Shown here: positions 46,601 to 55,059 of the stretch, one piece after another
How positions within the stretch are numbered: the first letter of the stretch is position 1
Layout: each line of letters starts with the position of its first letter
Source of the DNA: Porphyridium purpureum
Taxonomy: Eukaryota; Rhodophyta; Bangiophyceae; Porphyridiales; Porphyridiaceae
Direction: 5' to 3'
DNA: 64,000 nucleotides
NCBI GenBank assembly: GCA_008690995.1
Contig: VRMN01000006.1
Location: 641,501 to 705,500, forward strand
Position numbers and translations under genes: made by a program
The notes under the pieces: generated by a model
The model's input: the letters and a program-made list of their open reading frames with translations, nothing else
What the model was told of the DNA's origin: nothing
The model's database searches: none

Positions 46601-48766
46601 CTACAAAAACTCAAATTTGCAAAGGATGCCGCGATAAGACGGCAGCGACCTACCCGCGTGGTCGTGCAAAGTCACCCACCTGTAGCCCGGCCGAAGCTCC
46701 CGCGTAGCAACCAGGCCAACAGCAAGCCGATAATCTCTGCCCTTTGTATCATTCATGATCCACAGCTGGATGCATGCTGTATCTCTGTTCTCAATGATGA
46801 TCTCGAAGGGCGACGTCAGGAATGTGCCCGAGCCGAGCTTTTTCTTGCTAACTTTCTGTGTCTCTGTGTATACCGGATCAAAATCATTGTCCCTGACGGA
46901 TCGCGTGCGGTACTCGTCCTTCTTCAGTTCGTCCTCTGAGCCGTCAAACTTGCGCACAACCACGTACGAACTTACGCCGTGCTTGGGCTCAACCAAGTTG
47001 GGCACCTGCATGGCGAGCACCACGGTGACGGCAACGCGCAGCTTTGGCGGAGGCGGCTTGGATGAAGCTGAGCTGAATCTGTCGGGCTGAAGCACATACC
47101 CGCAACCACTGTTTAGACTGAACATAGCCAAATTACTGGCAAGACTCGAGTTCATAGTCTGGAAATTGAGAGCCACAACCTGACACGCGTGATTCCACGG
47201 CAATACAGGGTCATAGTTGTCGGATGCCACGCGAGTGCCCTTGGGATAAATTCGGCTCAAATGGTACTTGTTGTACTCGACCAGAGACATCTGCTTCTTG
47301 TCCACCATAGCGTTCACCAGAAACTCTTCCACGGCCGTCTCGCTGAACGAGTGCATCTCGTATGCATTCAGTGCAAGGCTCGTCGGCCAGTCCTTAAACT
47401 TGGCGCCCACAAAATAGACAATTTGCTTGAACTCGTCGGGGCTTTCTGGCTTGATTTTTGACTTGATCAACACTTTGCCCTTCAGTTCCGCGGGAGAAGG
47501 TAACTCCTTCATCGGCGCACTTGCACCGCCAGGATGGACAGCGATGCGCTCTCCAAACGTCGTCACCATGGCCTCGGCCATTTTTTTCTGCTGCGGAGGC
47601 GAGCAGTGGTTCTCAATGGACAGAATGAAGGGCGTGTCGGTAAAACGAAATGCCCAAGCATTAATTTCCTGCACAGCACTTGCCAGCGAAATCTCGGAAG
47701 TCAGCGTATGACCATGCGTGATGATTGGGTCACCCAGTTTGCCATCCCACACGTCCAGTTCAACGCAGCGCGCTCCAAGTTCGACTGCTCGTCCGTACAT
47801 CTTCAGGTCCGCATCGCCGGTGAGTTGATTTCCACTCAAATAGGTGTTATGCGAGCTATTAATGTAGTACTTGGACAAACTCTGCGTCATATCGTGATAC
47901 GGTGCCTTGGCTGTGATGTTCTCCTGTGCGCTGTTGTGCTCCTCCGAGAAGAGGTACTGCATGAATTGAAGCACCGTTAACCCGTTCGTGCTGCCATGCA
48001 GGTGGAAGTGCATCGGGTGCGTACTGTTTCCCAATTTGGAGATAATGTGACGCGCCATGCTCATTGCGGCGGCCTCCGTGGGCACCTTTTGCTCCGAGAC
48101 CAAGAATTCGGCGAGATCCGACTCGCTCAGGATCCCGTCAAACCCACCATACTGCAAGAAGATTTCCATGATCACAGCGGGCGGATTCTGCAGATGCTTG
48201 AGCATACGCTGGAACTCGTTATAGTCGATCACGCCGTCCTTGTTCTCGTCGTGGAATTCCATCAGCTTCCTAGCCGTGAAAGACTGCTTGAGATCAATGT
48301 GCAGTTCAAGGCGAAGGAAGTCAACAAACTCATCTTCCTGCAGTGCATTGTCGTGATTCTTGTCCGCCTTCTCCCACAAGTTTCTAAGCTCGTGATCTGC
48401 GTTCCGCGAACGTGCCTGCTGCTGCAAGAATCCCACGTAGCGCTGTAGGCGCTCGCCGTACACCAAGTCGGATGCGTTGGCAAATTCAAACGCGTAAGAC
48501 TTGTACCCAGAAACGTCCAGCTTGACAGACTTTTTATCCTTATCCAGGTGAACGCGGCGCACTTTCTCCAGCGGCAGCGTCTTGTTTCCGCCCTTCTTCA
48601 TCGACCTCCAGGTCAAGCCCTGTGCGTCGTCCGTCACGCGAATCAACCGCGATGGATCCTTGGCGTGCATTTTGACGTGCAGCGTGGCCGACCAGCTGCC
48701 GGTCTTGACTGCATTTGCGCCCGCCTTGAGCGCGCGCAGCTCCTCATCCGGAAAGCTCTGCTCCAT
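46601..48766 (-). CDS. PLCD: phosphoinositide-specific phospholipase C, delta-like
   Basis: 721 residues. Order: PH domain (about 22-118), EF-hands (first loop D136-E147 with Asn in place of the usual Gly; second, canonical, DENKDGVIDYNE at 173-184), catalytic X (about 290-435) with H306 (SSHNTYLSGNQ), N307, E336, D338 and H351 (THGHTLTSE). A short acidic/Pro linker follows, then Y (about 480-590, ending LNSGCGYVLQP) and C2 (about 600-721). It splits PIP2 into IP3 and diacylglycerol and depends on calcium. The delta form is the simplest and most widespread in protists and plants. Confidence 0.95.
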   Translation of the reverse strand: MEQSFPDEELRALKAGANAVKTGSWSATLHVKMHAKDPSRLIRVTDDAQGLTWRSMKKGGNKTLPLEKVRRVHLDKDKKSVKLDVSGYKSYAFEFANASDLVYGERLQRYVGFLQQQARSRNADHELRNLWEKADKNHDNALQEDEFVDFLRLELHIDLKQSFTARKLMEFHDENKDGVIDYNEFQRMLKHLQNPPAVIMEIFLQYGGFDGILSESDLAEFLVSEQKVPTEAAAMSMARHIISKLGNSTHPMHFHLHGSTNGLTVLQFMQYLFSEEHNSAQENITAKAPYHDMTQSLSKYYINSSHNTYLSGNQLTGDADLKMYGRAVELGARCVELDVWDGKLGDPIITHGHTLTSEISLASAVQEINAWAFRFTDTPFILSIENHCSPPQQKKMAEAMVTTFGERIAVHPGGASAPMKELPSPAELKGKVLIKSKIKPESPDEFKQIVYFVGAKFKDWPTSLALNAYEMHSFSETAVEEFLVNAMVDKKQMSLVEYNKYHLSRIYPKGTRVASDNYDPVLPWNHACQVVALNFQTMNSSLASNLAMFSLNSGCGYVLQPDRFSSASSKPPPPKLRVAVTVVLAMQVPNLVEPKHGVSSYVVVRKFDGSEDELKKDEYRTRSVRDNDFDPVYTETQKVSKKKLGSGTFLTSPFEIIIENRDTACIQLWIMNDTKGRDYRLAVGLVATRELRPGYRWVTLHDHAGRSLPSYRGILCKFEFL

Positions 48767-48971
48767 CCTCTCGCCCGCCTTGAACGCTCCCTTTCCGGCG
48801 GCCTTCTCTCGTTCGTTGCACTCTTGGCTCAGTCGTTGCGCAACTGCTTACTCGTTTATAGCTAAACGGGGTCCTTTTAATATAAAAATCTCCGAAATTT
48901 CAGGGGGACTCCAAGAAAGGAAAAGCTGGTGAGGATCCAGTTGCCCATTGAGTCTGCCTGATCAGCTTGAC

Positions 48972-49268
48972 TCACTTGTTGGCCTCTCGCATCAGCTGCA
49001 TCTCGTCGTCGAACCACAAGTAGGAAGTGCCGGAGCACGCCTTGAGTTTATTGGCGGCGTCGGCGCGCAGCTTCTGCGCGCAATTGACGCACACGAAGCG
49101 CGCGCTTTTCAGAGTGCACCACGACACGTCGCGCGCGCCGCACTCGGCGCAGCACTTGTTCTTGGAGAGCTGCCGCAGCTCGGCAATGTACGTCGGCTGC
49201 ATGGCGACCACCTCGGATTTCGGGTATGTCTTTCCTAGCTTGCTCCGTACTTGCTCGGCTTCCGCCAT
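48972..49268 (-). CDS. short ArfGAP-like zinc-finger protein
   Basis: 98 residues from the ATG at 49268. A C2-C2 finger with ArfGAP spacing is visible: LSKNKCCAECGARDVSWCTLKSARFVCVNCAQKLR (CxxC-x16-CxxC), then WFDDEMQLMREANK, like the ArfGAP 'W...QL..M...GN'. The stretch that normally follows the second CxxC (GxHRxLG, with the catalytic arginine) is replaced by AQKLRADAANKLKA, so GAP activity is doubtful. ArfGAP proteins are normally far longer; this one ends right after the finger core. It might bind an Arf-family GTPase without stimulating it. The gene is tandem with PLC. Confidence 0.6.
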   Translation of the reverse strand: MAEAEQVRSKLGKTYPKSEVVAMQPTYIAELRQLSKNKCCAECGARDVSWCTLKSARFVCVNCAQKLRADAANKLKACSGTSYLWFDDEMQLMREANK

Positions 49269-49869
49269 GACAAACGTCGCGGAACAATAACGAAACACGC
49301 AGCTGATGCCCTATTGGCTGGAAATCCCAAGTTGTCGCACCCGTCGGCACGGGCGGGCTGGTCTTGCCTATGCCTTTGCTTCGCAGCCTCAAAAATCAGA
49401 TCGTTGCCCTTGTTGATGCTCTCTCTCATACGACTGCACAGGCCACAGTGGAAGGAGCTTTCTGGCGGGGCCCAGGATGAGAAGCCCGAGAAACTCCCGC
49501 GCGTCACCTTTTCATTTATAGCAAGCCATCCGCATGAGAACACTATCCGCTTGGGACACGCTGTCCTGTTCCCCATTTAATAATTTTCTTTCCCACACGA
49601 CCTGGACGACAAAAAGCAACAAATTCATGACGATAGCGACTTGCGCTGCTGTCCCAGAGACAAATCATTCTCATGCGGACGTCGACAGCTGTGCCGCAAA
49701 ATAAAAAGTAAGGATACACACATGCAAACAGGTATGGCTTCCGGCTGCAGGCTCGTGCCGTGCAGTCGACGCATCCCGAGCTCCGTCCAGTCCAACCCCA
49801 GCCGGAAGTACATGGGCACGCGAGGGTGCTTCGAAAGACTCGGACTATCACTTGCGCGCACGTGAATGT
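49269..49869. other. 601-bp spacer, no gene seen
   Basis: Between the ArfGAP-like gene and the PEN-2-like gene, both on the minus strand. Frames here are short and without features. I see no gene and no repeat of note. Confidence 0.45.
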
Positions 49870-50442
49870 TCAAAACTTGATTGGAGTGAATTCATTCTTG
49901 TAAAGCACAATGTTCAAGCCCGAAAGCTCGTCGTTGCGGTAGACAAGGAACACGGTGTACCAGGTAATCCACACCACCATGTAGACAACCCACACCGCTA
50001 GCGCGCGCTTACACCACGTGCGAATGACCGGGTTTGCATTCTGGTCGCGGAACTCTTTCCAGTAGTAGCTGATGAGCATGAGAAAGACCAGCGGACAGGC
50101 CAGGCATCCAATCCAGAACATTTTCCTCGCGGACGACTCGAGCTCGGCCTTGTGCGCGGCGGCGCGCTCTTCATTCCGGATCCTCTTCCGCTCCTCCTGA
50201 GCCAGCCGCCGCTCATGCCGCTGCCGCTCCACCTCTGCATACTCCCGTGCCTGCTGCTGCATACGCAAAATACGCTCCTGCTGCTTGTCGAGCGGCGTAG
50301 CCGCGGGGCCAGCGCCGTTCACAATCGTCGCATCGCCATTCGCTGTTGCCCTTTCAGGTACGCTTTCCCACTCCCTTGTCGCTCCATTTTCCACAGCCAC
50401 TTCCGACGGAATCAGTGGTATACCAACCGATATCGCATTCAT
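49870..50442 (-). CDS. PEN-2-like gamma-secretase subunit with N-terminal extension
   Basis: 190 residues, ATG at 50442. Residues about 105-175 (ARKMFWIGCLACPLVFLMLISYYWKEF..QNANPVIRTWCKRALAVWVVYMVVWITWYTVFLVYRNDE) match PEN-2, the smallest subunit of gamma-secretase: a first hydrophobic hairpin with proline, a basic W..RA turn and the second helix with W-IT-...-YR. PEN-2 is usually about 100 residues; here a 100-residue N-terminus is added, ending in a highly charged helix (QQERILRMQQQAREYAEVERQRHERRLAQEERKRIRNEERAAAHKAELE) that looks like a coiled coil. The conserved DYLSF motif is not recognisable (RNDELSGLN). PEN-2 activates presenilin endoproteolysis. Confidence 0.7.
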   Translation of the reverse strand: MNAISVGIPLIPSEVAVENGATREWESVPERATANGDATIVNGAGPAATPLDKQQERILRMQQQAREYAEVERQRHERRLAQEERKRIRNEERAAAHKAELESSARKMFWIGCLACPLVFLMLISYYWKEFRDQNANPVIRTWCKRALAVWVVYMVVWITWYTVFLVYRNDELSGLNIVLYKNEFTPIKF

Positions 50443-50671
50443 CCTCTATCCTCACACCAGCTCTCCTCTCCCAGGCTCCCACTCCCTCTCTTCTTCGTCT
50501 TCTTCTTCTTCTTCTTCTCTGCCAGCGCTCCGCGTGTCACCACCGGGTTTAACCGGGTTCTGCCGGGTTTCGTTTACCGGGTACAGAGGTACAGTTAAGC
50601 AACGGGGTTCGGATGATCGAGCACGTAAAGGGCGTACACTTGCTATTCCACTTTCAGCTAGAAATGAATCG
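50443..50671. promoter_or_regulatory. divergent promoter with GTACAGT and GGGTTTAACC motifs
   Basis: Spacer between the PEN-2-like gene and the next + strand gene. It contains a CTT triplet run (50491-50522), GGGTTTAACCGGG and GTTTACCGGG (about 50546-50580), and GTACAGA then GTACAGT (50581-50595). The two motif families that recur elsewhere in the window occur side by side here. Confidence 0.45.
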
Positions 50672-51418
50672 ATGTTCGCATCTGCAGCGTTGCTCCATTT
50701 CGGAGTGTATACATTGAGCTGCGCCACGCTGCGGCATGAGAAATGGGTAGGACTGGCCACAAAACGCACAGAGCCTGAGGAGACACTGACCAGGTATCCA
50801 GGACGCGTGGTTCTTTTGGAAGGGAGACGGAGAGAAGAAAAGAGCCTGGGTTTGAAGATGGGGGTTTGGGCTGGTGATGCTCCGGTCGGGCAGGGCGCGA
50901 TTGTGTCACATGCGACTTCCTCGGGCCCGGCTCATGGTCGCGTGGAGACAGGTGCAATCGTTCCATGTGTGAGCGTCAGAGCTGACGAACTAAAACACAT
51001 GCAGTCGACCCGCGCTTATGCAATTGCTGGGTCTGTGGCTCTCGCTGCGGTGGCGACAATGGCACCGACGTTCTTGCCATTTTCTGTCCGACTCGCGACC
51101 GTGGCTCTAGCTGCTGGATGCATACTTGAGTTACCGTCGCAAGTTCTTTGCATCCTCGTGGGCCTGTGTCTAATGAGTTCATTCGATCTGTCAAGTATTC
51201 TCAGTAGACGCTGGGTCATTTGGCTGCTCGGCGTCTTGCTTGGCGTCGTCTTGGGCGGTCTTGCTTTATTCGTTCTTGCGTTTATGATCGCGGTCATTCT
51301 TTTTTACATATTTACGTACGCATGTTTGGCCTTTTTTGGTGCGATTCTTGGAGGGTGTTTGAATTCCTCCGTACCTCAGGTCGGTACCGACACAAAGTCA
51401 AAGGGCACAGATTCGTAG
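50672..51418 (+). CDS. unrecognised multi-pass membrane protein
   Basis: 248 residues from the ATG at 50672; an in-frame ATG at 50858 would give 186. I do not recognise it. The last 120 residues hold about four hydrophobic segments: AIAGSVALAAVATMAPTFLPF, LATVALAAGCILELPSQVLCILVGLCLM, WVIWLLGVLLGVVLGGLALFVLAFMIAVILFYIFTYACLAFFGAILGG. The last is a long unbroken hydrophobic run of about 50 residues, reminiscent of reticulon or oleosin-type hairpins. The tail is polar (PQVGTDTKSKGTDS). The frame is consistent with coding but unsupported by homology. Confidence 0.5.
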   Translation: MFASAALLHFGVYTLSCATLRHEKWVGLATKRTEPEETLTRYPGRVVLLEGRRREEKSLGLKMGVWAGDAPVGQGAIVSHATSSGPAHGRVETGAIVPCVSVRADELKHMQSTRAYAIAGSVALAAVATMAPTFLPFSVRLATVALAAGCILELPSQVLCILVGLCLMSSFDLSSILSRRWVIWLLGVLLGVVLGGLALFVLAFMIAVILFYIFTYACLAFFGAILGGCLNSSVPQVGTDTKSKGTDS

Positions 51419-52019
51419 CGCGACGCCATCTAGTTGATGCGCTCTTGCCGTCCAATATGATTTACAAAATCCAACCGCTGATAAGCAAGCGTCGAATGCT
51501 TACATTCGCTTTGCTTTCAAACGCATTCCATACGTGCATCATTGCGAGACTTCTTTCTTTTATTCTTGAACGCTGGCAAACTCTAGCGAAATCATGTCTC
51601 AGTCCCATGGAGAGTAAAGCTGTGCGATTTATTCGACAGAGACGCAGACGCACATCATCTAGCGGCGCATCCATCGAGGGCAGAGCGTCGTCCACGCAGT
51701 TCAGGGATGGATGTTGGCAGAGGAACACCACTCCGCAGCAACCGCAGCAGAAGCATCGCGTCTTTGTGCCGAAAGTACAGTGTACACAGTACCTCCTCGA
51801 CAGTGTGTCGAGCGCGCATTCGCGCGTGTGTGTGCGCGAGATGCGGAGATGGTGGTGTTGGCGGATGATCTTGCCTCTGGCTGCGTCTCTTGTGTGTTGT
51901 GTTTCGTGCCTTGATCTGCTCCTACCGCTGCTGCTTCTGGTTCTGCTTCTACTGCGGCTCTTTCACTGCTGGCGCCGTGCCGCGTGGTTGGCGCGTGGGA
52001 GGAGTTTGGGTTGGGTAAG
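51419..52019. other. spacer with GTACAGTGTACACAGTAC motif
   Basis: 601 bp upstream of the DEK gene. GTACAGTGTAC at 51775-51785 and CAGTAC after it make an inverted, overlapping arrangement of the GTACAGT family. A Leu-rich run of codons (about 51900-51960, CTGCTTCTGGTTCTGCTTCTACTG) is compositional. Another frame has a stop at 51914 in the same phase as the DEK gene, so no upstream extension is possible. Confidence 0.45.
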
Positions 52020-52982
52020 ATGGACGGGTCTCCTGAAAAGGCGCGCGACGTCGCGGTTGCGAATGGAGAGGATGCGGCGCATGATGATGAGGCACAGGCA
52101 GAGGAAGAGCCGGCGCTGTTGGAGAAGCGCGTTTCGAAGCGGCCAAAGTTGTATGGAGAAGGGCCGGGTGAGGCTGTGGTGAGTAAGGCCGTGGTCGCGG
52201 TGGTGATGAACGAGACTGGCACGTCGCTAGGGGAGAACGAGGAATTGGTCAAGGCTATGGGCAAGCTGCATTCGAGCGCCGATTTGCTGAAAGTCATGCA
52301 CCGCATGCTGTACGGGACGCCAGGGAAGGAGTCCACGCGAAAGCGCGAGATTCGTAGTTGGCGTGGGATTGCCGCCGAAGACGCGGACGGCCGTGCGAAA
52401 CTCGCGCAACGGGTTGGTAAGGTCAGCATCAGTGATCTAAGGGCTATTGCCAAGGTCTGCAAGATCAAAAAGTCGAGCGCGCCGAGGGAAGAGCTTTGCA
52501 ACGAGTGCGTTGCCTATTTTATGACGCCCGTGGCAATGAACGGACGGAAAGTAACTCCTGTGAAGAAGGCGTCGAACGAAAAGGCAAAGTCGGGATCTGC
52601 GAGGCGGTCAAGAAGTGAGTCGAAAAGTAAGAAGAAGCGCGCCGCCGAGGCAGGAGCGTCTTCTTCTGCAGAAGACGACGAGGAGAGCGGCGCGGACGAA
52701 CGCGTTGGTGATGAAAACGACGAGATTGACGGGTCTGCGTCCGATACCGAGAAAAATACTTCCGAAGCGCCTGAAGTATCCAGAAAGGAAAGCGAGAGTG
52801 ATACCTTGGTCAAGGCGGAGCTGAAGGAGCTTCTCCACGATATGTCAGCCGATGAACGCGCAACGCTGACGTCTCGACGCGCGCGCGAATTGCTCGAGGC
52901 GCGCCTCTCTCGATCGCTGACCGACCAAAAAGCGATGATTCGCGAGTGGTGTATTGAGCTACTTTCTGCGGAAGATAACTAG
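52020..52982 (+). CDS. DEK: DEK-like chromatin protein
   Basis: 320 residues from the ATG at 52020. A pseudo-SAP/SAP region of the DEK family lies at about 80-170: KLHSSADLLKVMHRMLYGTPGKESTRKREIRSWRGI...SISDLRAIAKVCKIKKSSAPREELCNECVAYFMTPV. A Ser/Lys/Glu-rich linker with SKSKKKRAAE (a likely nuclear signal) follows, then the DEK C-terminal helical domain at about 268-316 (LVKAELKELLHDMSADERATLTSRRARELLEARLSRSLTDQKAMIREWCIELL). DEK binds DNA structures and histones and takes part in chromatin organisation and splicing. The low-complexity linker is acidic, as is usual in DEK. Confidence 0.85.
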   Translation: MDGSPEKARDVAVANGEDAAHDDEAQAEEEPALLEKRVSKRPKLYGEGPGEAVVSKAVVAVVMNETGTSLGENEELVKAMGKLHSSADLLKVMHRMLYGTPGKESTRKREIRSWRGIAAEDADGRAKLAQRVGKVSISDLRAIAKVCKIKKSSAPREELCNECVAYFMTPVAMNGRKVTPVKKASNEKAKSGSARRSRSESKSKKKRAAEAGASSSAEDDEESGADERVGDENDEIDGSASDTEKNTSEAPEVSRKESESDTLVKAELKELLHDMSADERATLTSRRARELLEARLSRSLTDQKAMIREWCIELLSAEDN

Positions 52983-53138
52983 CTTCTCGGTATGTTTGTG
53001 TTTCTAATTCCTGATTCTTCAACTTGCAGACACAGCACACAATTAAAGATGTCCGGCTTTAGTTCCCAAAAAAACTTGCTTTCTATCTTTTCCTGCCTCC
53101 TTTTTCGGTGCGAGTCTCGTTGATTGGCGACGGGAGCA

Positions 53139-54860
53139 ATGAAGACTCTTGAGCCTAAAGTGGCGGCGCTCGAAGGCAGCGAGCGCGCAGGCGTCGCTCT
53201 AGACGTGGACTTACTGCTGCTGGCAGAGGATAGCTGGGTGCATTTGAGCCAGGACTCGTACCTGCTGGCGGAACGAAAGGTCGCATGTCAGATGCTGCTA
53301 GCCGGGAAGCTGTCGGGGCCTGCGCTGACGCACGCGCTGATCAGTTTGGGTATTGCACCGTTCGCATGCGACGCGCAAGGCTGCGAGCATGAACGCCACG
53401 CACCGCACCGGTGCTGGAAGGAAAAATGGGACTTGTGTCTGAAAAAGGCGCGCGAGGTGGTCACCGGCGTTTCTGCGCGTGTGCCTGGGGTTGGCAGCGC
53501 AGATGTCGGCGCTGACGTGGCGGCGACGAATGAAAGCGTTGATCTCAAAGCCGATGCCTGGCTGGCTCTATTCCTAGAATTCTTTGCCGAGTCGAATTTG
53601 GAGCTTGGCGTAGATTCAGATCTCTTGAGCCTGACCGACAAGCTGGTCGAGTTTGTCAAAGAACATCGCGCACAAACTCAGCCGCTTCTGGAGCAGTTCG
53701 CGCAGCATGTAGTGGCCAGCTTCGACAGTGTTGGCGAGCCGTACGGTGAGGCCAGTGCCGAAGATTTTTTCCGAGGACATGCAGCGGCACCCTTTTCCGA
53801 TATGGCTGGTAACTTTGCCGGTACGATGAAGCTGAAACATGTGGATGTTGATCCGCTCGCAAAGTTCTCGTGCCGTGCGATGTCTGGGCCGTATCTGCGC
53901 CCTCCGCAACCACTTGAGACTCCTTCAGAGAGCGCTGCTGCAGGACGTCCGACTCCTCTTAGGGAGACAGCGCTCAGAAGGGTGGGGCGTTCAGGTCCTG
54001 AGATACAGACCAGCCAGGCGAGGAGACATCGCACGCCCCTGTCGCACACGGAAGCAAGCAGCATGCGCTCGATCGCGCGCGATATTGAGGAGGATTTGAA
54101 TGCCGCAGACGTGCTAACGCAGTACTTCAGTCCGACGGTCACGTATATATCTCCGCTTTTGCCGGGCGAGACCGCGGAAGCTGAGGAGGTCGTCGGAGAG
54201 TTGAACAATGCGGATGTATTAATTGTAGAGAACGATAGGACACCAACAAAGGCAGAGCGCAGTACAGGTCACAGGGAAGCGTCGGCTGCGAACAAGCATG
54301 CCGGGTCGGCTTCCAAAGTCGCGGCGAAAAGGAAGCGCACTGCCGAGGAAGAGGATTTGGCGAGCAATGGTGATGGTTCTAATAGGGACCGTGATGGAAG
54401 GGACGAAGAAGAAAAAGGAGCAGAGCAAGGCCCCGATACTGGCGCGACTGTGCGAGACCAGGATGCGGAGCAGCAAGAGCAGCAGAGCGACACAGTCGCC
54501 GAGGTGAACGACTTTGAACCTGGTAAGAATGGCACGGTGGAAGTGTCCGAGCAAGAACTGGATGATTTTCTTGCCGACCCAAGCCGGTTCACATACGTGG
54601 TGAACGGCAAAAGGGAAGAATCATTCTGGACATCTGAATCCGTGACCGCTCTGAGCCGCACAGACGCGCGCAAGCTCGTGGCGTTGTGGAAGGGCGACAC
54701 GTCCGTGTGCACGGAGCGTATAAAGGACACGGAGGACCGCGCGCTTGAAATCATGCTGTCCGTCGAAACCGACGTCGACGCGCGCCGCAAGAAGTGGTCC
54801 GTGTTCCAGCAGAAACCCAATGGCGCATGGACGCTGATCTGTCGCTCCAAGAAATTCTGA
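53139..54860 (+). CDS. unrecognised nuclear-type 573-residue protein
   Basis: 573 residues from the ATG at 53139. I do not recognise it. The N-terminal 230 residues are helical (VALDVDLLLLAEDSWVHLSQDSYLLAERKVACQMLLAGKLSGPALTHALISLGIAPF) with a His/Cys pair group CDAQGCEHERHAPHRCW that could bind metal. The middle is disordered, with KVAAKRKRTAEEE (NLS-like) and an acidic Asp/Glu/Gln block. The C-terminus (about 475-573) is again ordered: VEVSEQELDDFLADPSRFTYVVNGKREESFWTSESVTALSRTDARKLVALWKG...RRKKWSVFQQKPNGAWTLICRSKKF. It lies in tandem between DEK and CPP1, same strand. Confidence 0.6.
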   Translation: MKTLEPKVAALEGSERAGVALDVDLLLLAEDSWVHLSQDSYLLAERKVACQMLLAGKLSGPALTHALISLGIAPFACDAQGCEHERHAPHRCWKEKWDLCLKKAREVVTGVSARVPGVGSADVGADVAATNESVDLKADAWLALFLEFFAESNLELGVDSDLLSLTDKLVEFVKEHRAQTQPLLEQFAQHVVASFDSVGEPYGEASAEDFFRGHAAAPFSDMAGNFAGTMKLKHVDVDPLAKFSCRAMSGPYLRPPQPLETPSESAAAGRPTPLRETALRRVGRSGPEIQTSQARRHRTPLSHTEASSMRSIARDIEEDLNAADVLTQYFSPTVTYISPLLPGETAEAEEVVGELNNADVLIVENDRTPTKAERSTGHREASAANKHAGSASKVAAKRKRTAEEEDLASNGDGSNRDRDGRDEEEKGAEQGPDTGATVRDQDAEQQEQQSDTVAEVNDFEPGKNGTVEVSEQELDDFLADPSRFTYVVNGKREESFWTSESVTALSRTDARKLVALWKGDTSVCTERIKDTEDRALEIMLSVETDVDARRKKWSVFQQKPNGAWTLICRSKKF

Positions 54861-54905
54861 GCGCCGTTTCGCACGCCCGTGCTTGTGCGATTAGGGTTGG
54901 AGGAG

Positions 54906-54947
54906 GTACACTCATAACTGTACTTTACACTGTACATAAAGTACAGT
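54906..54947. promoter_or_regulatory. phased ACTGTAC/GTACAGT cluster upstream of CPP1
   Basis: ACTGTAC at 54917-54923 and 54929-54935, then the inverse, GTACAGT, at 54941-54947: starts exactly 12 bp apart. A GTACACT lies at 54906-54912. This is the densest block of the motif in the window, 113-154 bp before the CPP1 ATG, and is laid out as direct repeats plus an inverted copy. The binding factor is unknown. Confidence 0.5.
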
Positions 54948-55059
54948 TAGAATCTCCCGCGCTTGTGCTCCGGCGGCGCGCGTGCCTGTAGGCGAGGCGA
55001 GTGCGGGGACGCGTCGGGAACGCCGGGTTGCGCGGGTCGTTGAGGGACGGAGGGTGACG

